In this document: in pieces, positions 37,512 to 44,692 of the stretch
Position numbering within the stretch: position 1 is the first letter of the stretch
How the letters are laid out: the number at the start of each line of letters is the position of its first letter
Origin: Alphaproteobacteria bacterium
GTDB lineage: Bacteria > Pseudomonadota > Alphaproteobacteria > SMXS01
NCBI GenBank assembly: GCA_016124315.1
Contig: WGNW01000065.1
Span: forward strand, 1 to 55,703
DNA: 55,703 nt
Reading direction: 5' to 3'
Notes under the pieces: generated by a model
Told to the model about the DNA's origin: nothing
Seen by the model: the letters and a program-made list of their open reading frames with translations, nothing else
Databases searched by the model: none
Position numbers and translations under genes: made by a program

Positions 37512-38354
37512 CTATGCCGCTCCCATCAGCGACGGCAGTTCGGCAACGGACTCGATCCGCGCCCACGGCTTGATCTCCCGGCCCTCGTCGCCGGTCCGGT
37601 ACTTGCCGGTGCGTACCTGCACGGTTCGCAGCCCGGCCGCCAGCCCGCCGCCGATGTCCGCCTCCAGGTCGTCGCCCACCATGACCGCGTCCTCGGCGGC
37701 GACGTCCATGTCCGCCAGCGCGAGCGAGAAGAACGCGCCGGCGGGCTTGCCGACCACAAGGGCCTCGATGCGCGCGGCGTATTCGAGGGCGGCGACGAAG
37801 GGGCCGAGGTCCAGAACCACCTCGCCCTGCGACAGGCAGTGGCGGTTCTTGTGCAGGGCGATCAGCATCGCGCCGCCCCGCAGCATGCCGAACAGCCGGT
37901 TGAGCAGATCCCAGTCGAAGCGCCGGCCCAGATCGCCCAGCACTACCGCGTCCGGCGACTCCTCCACCAGCTCGAATCCCGCGAGGTCCTCGGCCAGCGC
38001 GGCATCGGCGGCAAGATGGACGCGGCGCGCGCCCGTCCGTTGCAGCACGCGGCGCGCCGCCATGCAGGGCGTGAAGATGCGGTCTTCCGATGCCTCGAAA
38101 CCCATGCGCGCCATCCGCTCGGCGATCTCCCGGCGCGGCCGTGTCGTGGTGTTGGTCAGGAAGCGGATGCGAACCCCCGCGTCGGCAAGGCGGCGCACGG
38201 CCTCCGGCGCGCAACCGAAGGTCTGGCCGTCCTGATAGAGAACACCCTGCAGATCGAACAGAATTCCTCGAGCGATCACGTCATGCAGCCCTGCTCGCGC
38301 CGTTCGTTGACCCACCCTAATCCTTCGGACCGGCGACGGCCATGCCGCCAGCAC
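37512..38354 (-). CDS. HAD-superfamily hydrolase, LHPP/HDHD2-like subgroup
   Basis: Up to 280 residues. Motif I is ILFDLQGVLYQDG, with Gln where most HAD phosphatases have the second Asp. Motif II is FLTNTTTRPR, the Lys motif is VVGKPAGAFF, and the acidic motif is MVGDDLEADIGGG. This layout (HAD-IIA cap, D-L-[SNQ]-G-[VT]-L in motif I) fits the LHPP/HDHD2 group, whose members also deviate at that Asp. The substrate is unknown. The start is uncertain: 38354 gives a 25-residue Arg-rich leader, while a GTG at 38279 begins just before the first strand and is perhaps more likely. Confidence 0.78.
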   Translation of the reverse strand: MLAAWPSPVRRIRVGQRTARAGLHDVIARGILFDLQGVLYQDGQTFGCAPEAVRRLADAGVRIRFLTNTTTRPRREIAERMARMGFEASEDRIFTPCMAARRVLQRTGARRVHLAADAALAEDLAGFELVEESPDAVVLGDLGRRFDWDLLNRLFGMLRGGAMLIALHKNRHCLSQGEVVLDLGPFVAALEYAARIEALVVGKPAGAFFSLALADMDVAAEDAVMVGDDLEADIGGGLAAGLRTVQVRTGKYRTGDEGREIKPWARIESVAELPSLMGAA

Positions 38355-38394
38355 GCGGCGGGCATGAGATCAGGCTGGATTGACAGCCCAGGAC

Positions 38395-38417
38395 TTGATA
38401 AGAGGGGTGCTTATTAG
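38395..38417. promoter_or_regulatory. imperfect inverted repeat upstream of the MarR gene
   Basis: TTGATAAG at 38395-38402 and CTTATTAG at 38410-38417 form an 8-bp dyad with two mismatches and a 7-base spacer. A TTGACA lies 9 bases upstream. MarR proteins often bind such sites in their own promoters. The dyad ends on the ribosome site of the MarR gene. Confidence 0.3.
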
Positions 38418-38430
38418 GAGTAACGAAATC

Positions 38431-38904
38431 GTGAACGCGCCTCACGAACTGTTGAGCCCGGAGGAGCTGGAGACCTGCCAGTCGGCGGTCGACGTGTGTC
38501 CAAGCTTCAATCTCAAGAAGGCCGCCCGGGCGGTCTCCCGGCTGTTCGACGAGGCGCTTCAGCCCGCCGGCCTGAGATCGGGCCAATTGGTCATGCTGCT
38601 CAACGTCGCGTCGTCGGGCGAGCCCACCTACAGCCAGCTCGCCCGCGATCTGGTGATGGACAATTCGACCATCGCGCGCAGCTTGCGTCCGCTGGAGCGC
38701 GAAGGGTTGCTCGAGGTCGTGGCCGGGCCTGACAGGCGGCGCAAGACCGTGCGTCTCACCTCCGTCGGGGCGGAGCGGATCCGGCAGGCCGTGCCGCTGT
38801 GGAACCGGGCCATGGCGGAATTCTCCCGCAGCGTCGGCGACGCCGACTGGAAGCGGACGGTGGGCGACCTGAACGGCCTGCTGGAAAGCGTCCGGGGCTA
38901 CTGA
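38431..38904 (+). CDS. MarR-family transcriptional regulator
   Basis: A 157-residue winged-helix protein. LRSGQLVMLLNVASSGEPTY and SQLARDLVMDNSTIARSL give helices 2-4, REGLLEVV and GPDRRRKTVRLT form the wing, and helices at both ends form the dimer interface. The GTG at 38431 is preferred because AGGAG lies 10 bases upstream; the frame is open to 38380 without a better site. It overlaps by 7 bases the 3' end of the convergent acyl-CoA ligase gene. The ligand is unknown. Its own promoter and the nearby HAD gene are the obvious targets. Confidence 0.85.
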   Translation: MNAPHELLSPEELETCQSAVDVCPSFNLKKAARAVSRLFDEALQPAGLRSGQLVMLLNVASSGEPTYSQLARDLVMDNSTIARSLRPLEREGLLEVVAGPDRRRKTVRLTSVGAERIRQAVPLWNRAMAEFSRSVGDADWKRTVGDLNGLLESVRGY

Positions 38905-40715
38905 GCCCGGCTGTACAGGGCTTCCAGCACATCTCCGTAGGCGCCGATGATGACGTGGCGCCGGATCTTGAGGGTCGGCGTCATCTGTTCGTTGTCGATG
39001 GTGAAGGGCTCGCTCAGCACGGCGAACCGGCGCACCTTCTCGACGGCCGCCAGCCGCTGGTTGACGCGCGCCACCGTCTGGTCGAGCGCCGCGTGAAAAG
39101 TCGGGTTGCCGGCGAGTGACGCGGGGTCCGGATCCGCGCCCTGGGCCTTCGCCCACGCCGCCGCCCAGTCCCGGTCCGGCACCAGCAGGGCGACCATGTG
39201 CGGACGGCGGTCGCCGTAGAGCATGGCCTGGGCGATCTCGGTCTCCAGCGTGAGCAGGCCCTCCACGCGCGCCGGCGCGACATTGTCGCCCTTGTCGTTG
39301 ACGATGATGTCCTTCTTGCGGTCGGTGATCCGCAGGTGGCCGTCCTCGTCGATCAGGCCGATGTCGCCGGTGTGCAGCCAGCCGTCGACGATGGCGCGCC
39401 GGGTCGCCGCCTCGTCGCGCCAGTAGCCCTTCATCACCAGCTCGCCGCGGATCAGGATCTCGCCGTCCACGGCGATGCGCACCTCGGTCGCCTTCATCGG
39501 CGGTCCCACCGTGTCGATCTTCACCAACCCCGGCCGGTTGACGCTCACCACCGGGCCGGATTCGGTCTGGCCGTAACCCTGCAGCAGGCGCAGGCCGAGG
39601 GCGTGGAAGAACAGGGCGACGTCCGGATTGAGCGGCGCCCCGCCCGAGACCAGCGCCTTCACCCGGCCGCCGAAGCGCTGGTGGACCTTGCGGCGGACGA
39701 AGCGGTCGAGCGCCCAGTTCTCGGCGCGCTCCCGCAGGCTCAGGCTGCGCCGGGCGGTCATCCGCCTGACGCCCAGGTCGAGCGCGCGGTGGAACAGCCT
39801 GGCGCGCCGTCCGCCCTGCTCCTCGACGCCGCGGGTGATCCGGTTGCGTAGCATCTCGAACAGCCGCGGCACCACCGTCATGATGGTCGGGCGCGCCTCC
39901 AGCATGTTGGCGGCCAGCCGGTCGATGCCCTCGGCGTAGTAGATCTGGGCGCCGATGGAAACGGGGAAGAACTGCCCGCCGGTGTGCTCATAGGCGTGGG
40001 AGAGCGGCAGGAACGACAGGAACACCTCGTTGCGCTCCAGCCCCTCGTCGAGCCCGAGCTCCTCGATCACCTCGCGGGCGCCAGCGCAGTTGTGCAGGAT
40101 GGCACCGTGGCTGGTCATCACCCCCTTGGGCGCGCCGCCCGTGCCCGAGGTGTAGATCAGGCAGGCGAGGTCGTCCCGCCCGATGGCGGCCACCGCCTGG
40201 CGCAGGTCGGTGACGGTGCCCGGGCTGCCCGCCAGCAGGTCGTCCCAGAGGCGGATGTCCAGGTCGAGCCCCTGGGTGAGCCTGGGCTGCTCCATGGCGA
40301 TGACGAAGTCGAGCGAGCCCTGCTCGATGGCGGCCGAGAGCAGCGGCCGGGCGAGCTTGTCGGTGGAGACGATGGCGCCCCGCGCGCCGCTGTCCCGCAG
40401 GATGTGGGCGTGGTCCTGCCGCGTGTTGGTGATGTAGGTCGGCACGGTGACCGCGCCGGCGCCCATGATGCCCAGATCGGCTATCAGCCATTCCGGCCGG
40501 CTCTCGCTCACCAGCGCGACGCGGTCGCCGGGTTCGATGCCCAGGTCGCGCAGCGCCTGGGCCAGCCGGGCGGCGCGCTCGGCCACGGTGCGCCACGACA
40601 GCGGGGTATAGGGCCGGTTGCGGGCGGATTTCCACCACACGCAGGGGCGGTCGCCGCGGCGCTCCGCCTGGTCGAGGAACATCTCGACGAGATTGCGCGC
40701 CTTCTCCGCCGTCAT
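38898..40715 (-). CDS. long-chain acyl-CoA synthetase (AMP-binding, FadD15-like)
   Basis: A 605-residue ANL-superfamily ligase. The P-loop motif is YTSGTGGAPKGVM, followed by SFLPLSHAYEHTGG, the A5 motif GYGQTESGPVVS, the A7 motif WLHTGDIGLIDEDGHL and RKKDIIVNDKGDNV. The long-chain signature fits bacterial FadD15-type enzymes that activate fatty acids with ATP and CoA. The start at 40715 follows GGAGGGGGAG. Near the C-terminus, TPTLKIRR carries the Lys that catalyses adenylation in this family. It overlaps the MarR gene by 7 bases, tail to tail. Confidence 0.88.
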   Translation of the reverse strand: MTAEKARNLVEMFLDQAERRGDRPCVWWKSARNRPYTPLSWRTVAERAARLAQALRDLGIEPGDRVALVSESRPEWLIADLGIMGAGAVTVPTYITNTRQDHAHILRDSGARGAIVSTDKLARPLLSAAIEQGSLDFVIAMEQPRLTQGLDLDIRLWDDLLAGSPGTVTDLRQAVAAIGRDDLACLIYTSGTGGAPKGVMTSHGAILHNCAGAREVIEELGLDEGLERNEVFLSFLPLSHAYEHTGGQFFPVSIGAQIYYAEGIDRLAANMLEARPTIMTVVPRLFEMLRNRITRGVEEQGGRRARLFHRALDLGVRRMTARRSLSLRERAENWALDRFVRRKVHQRFGGRVKALVSGGAPLNPDVALFFHALGLRLLQGYGQTESGPVVSVNRPGLVKIDTVGPPMKATEVRIAVDGEILIRGELVMKGYWRDEAATRRAIVDGWLHTGDIGLIDEDGHLRITDRKKDIIVNDKGDNVAPARVEGLLTLETEIAQAMLYGDRRPHMVALLVPDRDWAAAWAKAQGADPDPASLAGNPTFHAALDQTVARVNQRLAAVEKVRRFAVLSEPFTIDNEQMTPTLKIRRHVIIGAYGDVLEALYSRAQ

Positions 40716-40779
40716 GCCTCTCCCCCTCCGCAATGCACCGACGGTACGGCATGGCGTGGAGGCCGGCAAGGCAGCGTCG

Positions 40780-41628
40780 TCAGGCCAGCAGCTCGCTCAC
40801 ATAGGGCGGCAGGGCGAAGGCGGCCCGGTGCACCTCGGGAGTGTAGTAGCGCGTGGCGAGGCCGGCGGCGGCGAACCGTTCCGACAGCGTCTCCACGGGT
40901 GTTTGGCGCAGGGCGGGATCGTCGCTCGCCCAGCCGAACGCCATGGCGCCGCCCGAATAGGAGGGCACCGCCGCCAGAAAGCACGACGCGTCGGCGAACA
41001 GCGCGCGGTGGGCGGCGCCGGTGCGGCGCAGCGTCTGCGGATGGGTGAACGGCACGCCCGCCTGGGTCGCCAGCACGCCGCCCGGCGCCAGCCGGTCGCG
41101 GCAGTTCCGGTAGAAGGCCTCCGAGAACAGCACCTCGCCGGGGCCTTCCGGGTCGGTGGAGTCGACGATGATCAGATCGAAGTTCTCGCGGCTGTCCGCC
41201 ACGAAGGCCGCGCCGTCGGCGATTTCCACGGCGAGCCGCGGGTCGTCGAAGGCGTCGCCGCAGATCGCCCGGAGATGGGTGCGGGAGAAGTCGATCACCG
41301 CCGGGTCGATCTCCACCAGGGTGACGTGCTCGACGGTCCGGTGCTTCAGCAGCTCCTCGGCCATGCCGCCGTCGCCGCCGCCCACGATCAGCGCGCGGCG
41401 TACCGCGCCGTGGGCCAGCACGGGTACGTGGGCGAGTATCTCGTGATAGATGAACTCGTCGCCCTCGGTGGTCTGGATGGCGCCGTCCAGCGCCAGCACC
41501 CGGCCGAACAGCGGGCTGCGGAACAGCACCAGCCGCTGCAGGCCGTGGCGCTCCTCGTGCAGGGTCTCGAGGATCTCCAGCCGGAGCCGCAGCCGCGGGT
41601 CGACCGTCTCCTCGAACCAGTCGCTCAT
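40780..41628 (-). CDS. speE: spermidine synthase (SpeE)
   Basis: A 282-residue aminopropyltransferase. The N-terminal beta domain contains LALDGAIQTTEGDEFIYHE. The Rossmann core has VGGGDGGMAEELLKH, VEIDPAVIDFSR, and the catalytic-Asp segment VDSTDPEGPGEVLFSE. It moves aminopropyl from decarboxylated S-adenosylmethionine to putrescine. The ATG overlaps the stop of speD by 4 bases (ATGA), so the two proteins are translationally coupled. The open frame extends upstream over speD and is a shadow there. Confidence 0.93.
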   Translation of the reverse strand: MSDWFEETVDPRLRLRLEILETLHEERHGLQRLVLFRSPLFGRVLALDGAIQTTEGDEFIYHEILAHVPVLAHGAVRRALIVGGGDGGMAEELLKHRTVEHVTLVEIDPAVIDFSRTHLRAICGDAFDDPRLAVEIADGAAFVADSRENFDLIIVDSTDPEGPGEVLFSEAFYRNCRDRLAPGGVLATQAGVPFTHPQTLRRTGAAHRALFADASCFLAAVPSYSGGAMAFGWASDDPALRQTPVETLSERFAAAGLATRYYTPEVHRAAFALPPYVSELLA

Positions 41629-42116
41629 GCGGCGGCCGTGCCGCGCAGCATCTCGTGCACCTCCACGTCGTCGGCCTCGAACGCCTCGCGCAGCACCGCG
41701 ATGGCGGCGTGCGGGTCCGCCTCGCCGCACATGAACACGTCCATGGCCGCATAGTCGCGCTCGGGCCAGGTGTGGATGCTGATGTGGGATTCGGCCAGCA
41801 CCGCCACGCCCGACACGCCGCCATTGGGCGTGAAGTAGTGCAGGTGGATGTGCAGCAGGGTCGCGCCTGCCTTCTCCACGCAGCGCCGCAGGGTGCGGTC
41901 GATGTGGGTCAGGTCGTCGAGATGGGCGGCGCCGATCAGGTCCACCACCAGATGGACGCCGGCGCACAGCACGCCGTCCTTCTCGATGAAGTGATCCTTG
42001 CTGGCATCTTCGTCGCCGCTGGCGAGGGCGACCGATGTTTCTTCTTCCGTTTGGGAGCTGGTTGAACCGTCAAACAGGTCCATCCCCAATTGGAAGAGGG
42101 ATTGTGCTTGGGACAC
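41625..42116 (-). CDS. speD: S-adenosylmethionine decarboxylase proenzyme (SpeD)
   Basis: A 163-residue pyruvoyl enzyme. The motif AESHISIHTWPE contains the Glu-Ser self-cleavage site whose Ser becomes the pyruvoyl group. HLHYFTPNGGVSGVAVL and the conserved Cys in VFMCGEADP are further family marks. An N-terminal polar extension of about 40 residues before GVLCAGVHLVVDL is longer than in the shortest homologues; similar extensions occur in alphaproteobacterial SpeD as far as I know. It supplies decarboxylated SAM to the coupled SpeE. Confidence 0.92.
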   Translation of the reverse strand: MSQAQSLFQLGMDLFDGSTSSQTEEETSVALASGDEDASKDHFIEKDGVLCAGVHLVVDLIGAAHLDDLTHIDRTLRRCVEKAGATLLHIHLHYFTPNGGVSGVAVLAESHISIHTWPERDYAAMDVFMCGEADPHAAIAVLREAFEADDVEVHEMLRGTAAA

Positions 42117-42226
42117 ATGCTCCTCCCCAACCAGTAGATGTTGCCGGGTCAGCCGACAGGCCGGACCATGTACCGTTCGGGACGGTGCCAGATCAAGGCT
42201 TGTTTGGGCGGATCGTCAAGAAAGTG

Positions 42227-42601
42227 TCACGCGGCCCGGCGCCAGACGCAGTATTCGGCGCAGCTCGGCCGCGCCACCTTCACCCAGGTGAGGCCGGGGA
42301 AGCGCGCCTCCAGCCGGGAGCCGATCCAGCGGGAGATGGTCTCCAGCGACGGGTTCTCCAGGCCGGGCACGTCGTTGAGCGTGTTGTGGTCGAGGGCGTG
42401 CTTCACCTCGTCCATCGCCTTCGCCACCTCGGCGAAGTCCTCGATCCAGCCCGACACCGGATCGGGCGTGCCGGCGATCGCCACCTCTACGTGGTAGGAG
42501 TGGCCGTGCATGCGCTGGTAGCCATGCCCCACGGGCATGTGCGTGAAGTGGTGCGCCGCCTCGAAGGTGAACGCCTTGACGATTTCCAGCCGACCGGTCA
42601 T
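42227..42601 (-). CDS. QueD/PTPS-family protein lacking the catalytic Cys
   Basis: A 124-residue 6-pyruvoyl/6-carboxytetrahydropterin synthase homologue. Zinc His ligands are in FEAAHHF and RMHGHSYHVEV, GWIEDFAEV is present, the Asp-His pair is in LDHNTLNDVPGLENPS, and a substrate Glu is expected in the TSE/SLE region. E. coli QueD has HKCGRLHGH, where Cys27 is the catalytic nucleophile/base. Here the same segment reads HGYQRMHGH, with Tyr at the Cys position. The protein may belong to a functionally different PTPS subgroup or may be altered. The start at 42601 directly precedes the first beta strand. No other queuosine genes are adjacent. Confidence 0.85.
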   Translation of the reverse strand: MTGRLEIVKAFTFEAAHHFTHMPVGHGYQRMHGHSYHVEVAIAGTPDPVSGWIEDFAEVAKAMDEVKHALDHNTLNDVPGLENPSLETISRWIGSRLEARFPGLTWVKVARPSCAEYCVWRRAA

Positions 42602-42704
42602 GGCGCGGCTATGTAGGCGAAAGGGCGGGTTTAGGCAAGCGGCGATGGCGCGGGACGGGGGTGCGGACCGGCATTGGCTTCGCCGCCTGAGGGCCCACAC
42701 CCAT

Positions 42705-42811
42705 CCGCTCGCGTCGAGTGCCGGCCCGCGGGCCGGCGTATCGAGACGCCTCTCGCCCGGTCCCGCGTCTCGATACGATGGCGCAGCCGCGCCATCGCTC
42801 GACGCGAGCGG
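42705..42811. repeat. nested inverted repeat with cloverleaf folding potential, copy 1 (complete)
   Basis: Outer arms CCGCTCGCGTCGAG (42705-42718) and CTCGACGCGAGCGG (42798-42811) pair perfectly over 14 bp. Between them lie three separate perfect hairpins: an 18-base palindrome at 42720-42737; GTATCGAGACGC (42738-42749) with GCGTCTCGATAC (42765-42776); and GATGGCGC (42777-42784) with GCGCCATC (42789-42796). Almost every base of the 107 is in a stem or a short loop. A shortened second copy lies at 43775-43847. It may be a mobile palindromic element or a structured RNA, but no function is known to me. Confidence 0.85.
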
Positions 42812-42849
42812 AGAAGACGGGCGCTAACCCGGTTCACCGGCGTTCGCGG

Positions 42850-42896
42850 GAGTTACGGCGACGGTTTACCAAATTTGAGAGACGGCTCCTCGGGGT
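42850..42896 (+). repeat. MITE-like element, copy C (left end only)
   Basis: GAGTTACGGCGAC and the following bases, through AAATTTGAGAGACGGCTC, are nearly identical to the left ends of elements A (43568) and B (44763). Similarity fades after about 42896, apart from a later GGCCGGGCCGT shared with A. The right terminal repeat is absent, so this copy is truncated or internally deleted. Confidence 0.75.
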
Positions 42897-43000
42897 TGCA
42901 ATGGGTCGGATGCGGCCGGGCCGTTGAGGGTGGGCAGCCGCCAATCGCGCGGTGTCCCGAACTGGGCTAGGGTTTCCTCTTCAGTACAACGGAGGAGAAG

Positions 43001-43519
43001 ATGCTGGACCTGATATACAAGCTGTCGGAAATCCTGGCCGCCATCGCGGTGATCGTGTCGCTGGTGTTTGTCAGCATCCAGTTGCGAAACAACACCAAGG
43101 CCGTCAGAGCGAGCATGGCGCAGGCGAGCGTCGCCATCTGGGCGGATAATGCATTGGCGGTTGCGACGACCAGTGATCTGATGGACGCTCTCAGGGCCGA
43201 TCACTTTCCGATGCGCACACCGCTGACGAAGGATCAGTTCAAAGTGGCCTGGTATGTGAATTTGACCTTGAAGAACTTTGAGTTCAACTACTTGCAGTGG
43301 CTGGACGGCAACTTGTCCGACGACATTTGGGATGGTGCTCGCTTCGCCATGCTGGATCAGTTCGCGTCTCTTCAGTCCTACGAAAGGTCATGGCCTTTCG
43401 CTAGAGGCTATTATTCCTCCAAGTTTGAGACGCTGGTGAACCAGCAGATTATCCCGGAAGCGCGGGCCAAGCGCGCCAAGTCCCGCCGTGACTATCCGGA
43501 CCAGGTAGTACCGTCTTAG
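43001..43519 (+). CDS. uncharacterised protein with one N-terminal membrane helix
   Basis: A 172-residue protein. The N-terminus is a short amphipathic stretch (MLDLIYKLSEIL) followed by a single membrane helix (AAIAVIVSLVFVSIQL) and RNNTKAVRASMAQ. It then continues with a helical, aromatic-rich soluble domain (WYVNLTLKNFEFNYLQW, RSWPFARGYYSSKFE). This layout matches a widespread uncharacterised proteobacterial family with a 'VSLVYLAxQxRxNTxAxRA' start, so I call it a member without assigning a function. GGAGGAG precedes the ATG. Codon use is AT-richer than in neighbouring genes. The gene sits between repeat element C on the left and element A on the right, suggesting acquisition or mobility. 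Confidence 0.72.
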   Translation: MLDLIYKLSEILAAIAVIVSLVFVSIQLRNNTKAVRASMAQASVAIWADNALAVATTSDLMDALRADHFPMRTPLTKDQFKVAWYVNLTLKNFEFNYLQWLDGNLSDDIWDGARFAMLDQFASLQSYERSWPFARGYYSSKFETLVNQQIIPEARAKRAKSRRDYPDQVVPS

Positions 43520-43567
43520 CCGTCAGCCGCCACCGAGACGCCCAAGTAGCCCTCCGTTGAGTTCGTT

Positions 43568-43770
43568 GAGTTACGGCGACAGTTTGCCAAATTTGAGAGA
43601 CGGCTCTTCGGGGGCGGATGGATTGATGGCAACGCTGGCGCGGACGGTGGTCCCAGGTCGCAGCAGGATTGCCGGTCTGGAGCCGGGCCGTCAGAGGTCT
43701 CGCCTGGCGACAGGGGAGGCCGAATCCGAGGACGGTCGATGATCTATTGAGTAAACTGTCCCCGTAATTC
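43568..43770 (+). repeat. MITE-like element, copy A
   Basis: A 203-bp element without coding capacity. The left end GAGTTACGGCGACAGTTT and the reverse complement of the right end, GAATTACGGGGACAGTTT, form terminal inverted repeats of about 21 bp with few mismatches. The interior (AATTTGAGAGACGGCTCTTC, ATTGATGG, GGCGCGGACGGTGGTCCC, GACAGGGGAGGCCGAATCC) is highly similar to element B. No transposase gene is nearby, so it would depend on an enzyme encoded elsewhere. Confidence 0.85.
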
Positions 43771-43774
43771 CATT

Positions 43775-43847
43775 CCGCTCGCGTCGAGTGCCGGCCGAAG
43801 GCCGGTGTATCGAGACGCCCCCGGATGGTCCCGCGTCTCGATACGAT
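43775..43847. repeat. cloverleaf-like repeat, copy 2 (truncated)
   Basis: It starts with the same CCGCTCGCGTCGAG arm (43775-43788), then a hairpin built on GCCGGCC (43790-43796), then GTATCGAGACGC (43807-43818) pairing with GCGTCTCGATAC (43833-43844). The third hairpin is degenerate after GATG, and the closing outer arm found in copy 1 is missing. Loop sequences differ from copy 1 while the stems are kept, which suggests selection on the stems or independent spread. Confidence 0.75.
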
Positions 43848-44041
43848 GCTGTGTGCGCCACCGACACGGGCCAGGCCGCGGATATCCGCATGGGAAAGTG
43901 GACACGCTAGCTAGCCATACGAAGCGCGCTACCGCTGGTCCAGAGGCCGATCATGAACTAGCATCAAAACAGGACCACCTATCGGTGGAGGGGCATTTTA
44001 TCCAATGGTTGAGTCGCTCATTGGCCTGGGGAACTCAGTTG

Positions 44042-44692
44042 ATGCTAAGTAAGGTCCAAACATGGTCCGTAGTTTTGGGCCCTTTATTGCTTATTATTTT
44101 ATTGATAGCGGCACCATTGACAGCAAAATGTGATGAAGGGACGGCTATCCATTATTATTGCCTAAAATATGGAGCTGGAATTGATTTTACAGAATCAAAG
44201 GTAGACTGGCGTTTTTCGCTTCAATGGCCAGACACGGCTAACTCATCGCAGGTTTATGTGGCGTCGGCGGGGGGGGAGATAAAAGACTGTAGCAGCGGCG
44301 AATTTCTCTGCAAACGACAACAAGTCTCCAGCAGATTAGAGCGAGTGGCGCCTCAGGAGTTGATTTTTGCCGTGCCGAGGGTGTTGTCTCGATTGTCCCA
44401 TTATGAAATATTGGGCTATAAATTTCGCGTGTTGAAATTCCCTAAATATACAAAGTGGGAAAATCGGGTTGTCGTCATCGCAGAGCCCATCGAGGAGAGC
44501 GCGGCAGCACCAAAGTATAAAATGGTGATTGAGCCCAATTATGGAGTTGTGTCATTTTATTTTAGTCACGTTATTTCCGCTAATCCTGGACCAGGGGCTC
44601 CATTGGAGGTCCGAGAATTTTCAGACATCACATGCAGCTTGGTGTCTAAAGCTGGATTGTTTTCCACCGTGTCTTTTACAAAGGATTTCTAG
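44042..44692 (+). CDS. AT-rich orphan gene for a secreted or membrane-anchored protein
   Basis: A 216-residue protein that I do not recognise. The N-terminus (SVVLGPLLLIILLIAAPLTA) is a signal peptide or anchor. Cys residues occur in KCDEG, YYCLKY, KDCSS, FLCKR and TCSLV, so disulfides are likely if it is exported. The start at 44042 is chosen because it precedes the hydrophobic segment and has GGGGA about 9 bases upstream; the upstream open frame crosses a repeat. Base composition is far more AT-rich than the window as a whole (runs such as TTTATTGCTTATTATTTTATTG), a strong sign of recent transfer. It is bracketed by repeat elements A and B. Confidence 0.7.
   Translation: MLSKVQTWSVVLGPLLLIILLIAAPLTAKCDEGTAIHYYCLKYGAGIDFTESKVDWRFSLQWPDTANSSQVYVASAGGEIKDCSSGEFLCKRQQVSSRLERVAPQELIFAVPRVLSRLSHYEILGYKFRVLKFPKYTKWENRVVVIAEPIEESAAAPKYKMVIEPNYGVVSFYFSHVISANPGPGAPLEVREFSDITCSLVSKAGLFSTVSFTKDF

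Larger units (their letters stand above)
42602..43000. other. repeat-rich intergenic region, left edge of the accessory islet
   Basis: A 399-base stretch without a credible gene. It contains the cloverleaf-like nested inverted repeat (42705-42811) and the truncated repeat element C (42850-42896), both listed separately. A good ribosome site (GGAGGAG) lies just before 43001. Short reading frames through the palindromes are Arg-rich and not protein-like. Confidence 0.7.
43520..44041. other. repeat-rich region between two orphan genes
   Basis: A 522-base stretch holding the complete MITE-like element A (43568-43770), followed 4 bases later by the truncated cloverleaf copy (43775-43847). From about 43900 the composition shifts to AT-rich sequence leading into the next gene. 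The reading frame open from 43805 crosses the repeat and is not a credible start. Confidence 0.65.

Noticed and set aside
42705-42811. tRNA gene (because of the cloverleaf shape)
   Set aside because: No T-loop GTTCRA, no anticodon-arm geometry and no CCA-proximal acceptor; stem lengths do not fit a tRNA.
42674-42970. Short plus-strand frames across the cloverleaf region
   Set aside because: They translate palindromic DNA into Arg/Pro-rich peptides with no conservation signal.
42705-43847. CRISPR-like array
   Set aside because: Only two copies, 107 and ~73 bp, about 1 kb apart with a gene between; no regular spacers and no cas genes.
43805-44041. N-terminal extension of the AT-rich orphan gene
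   Set aside because: It crosses the truncated cloverleaf repeat and lacks a ribosome site; the hydrophobic N-terminus begins right after 44042.
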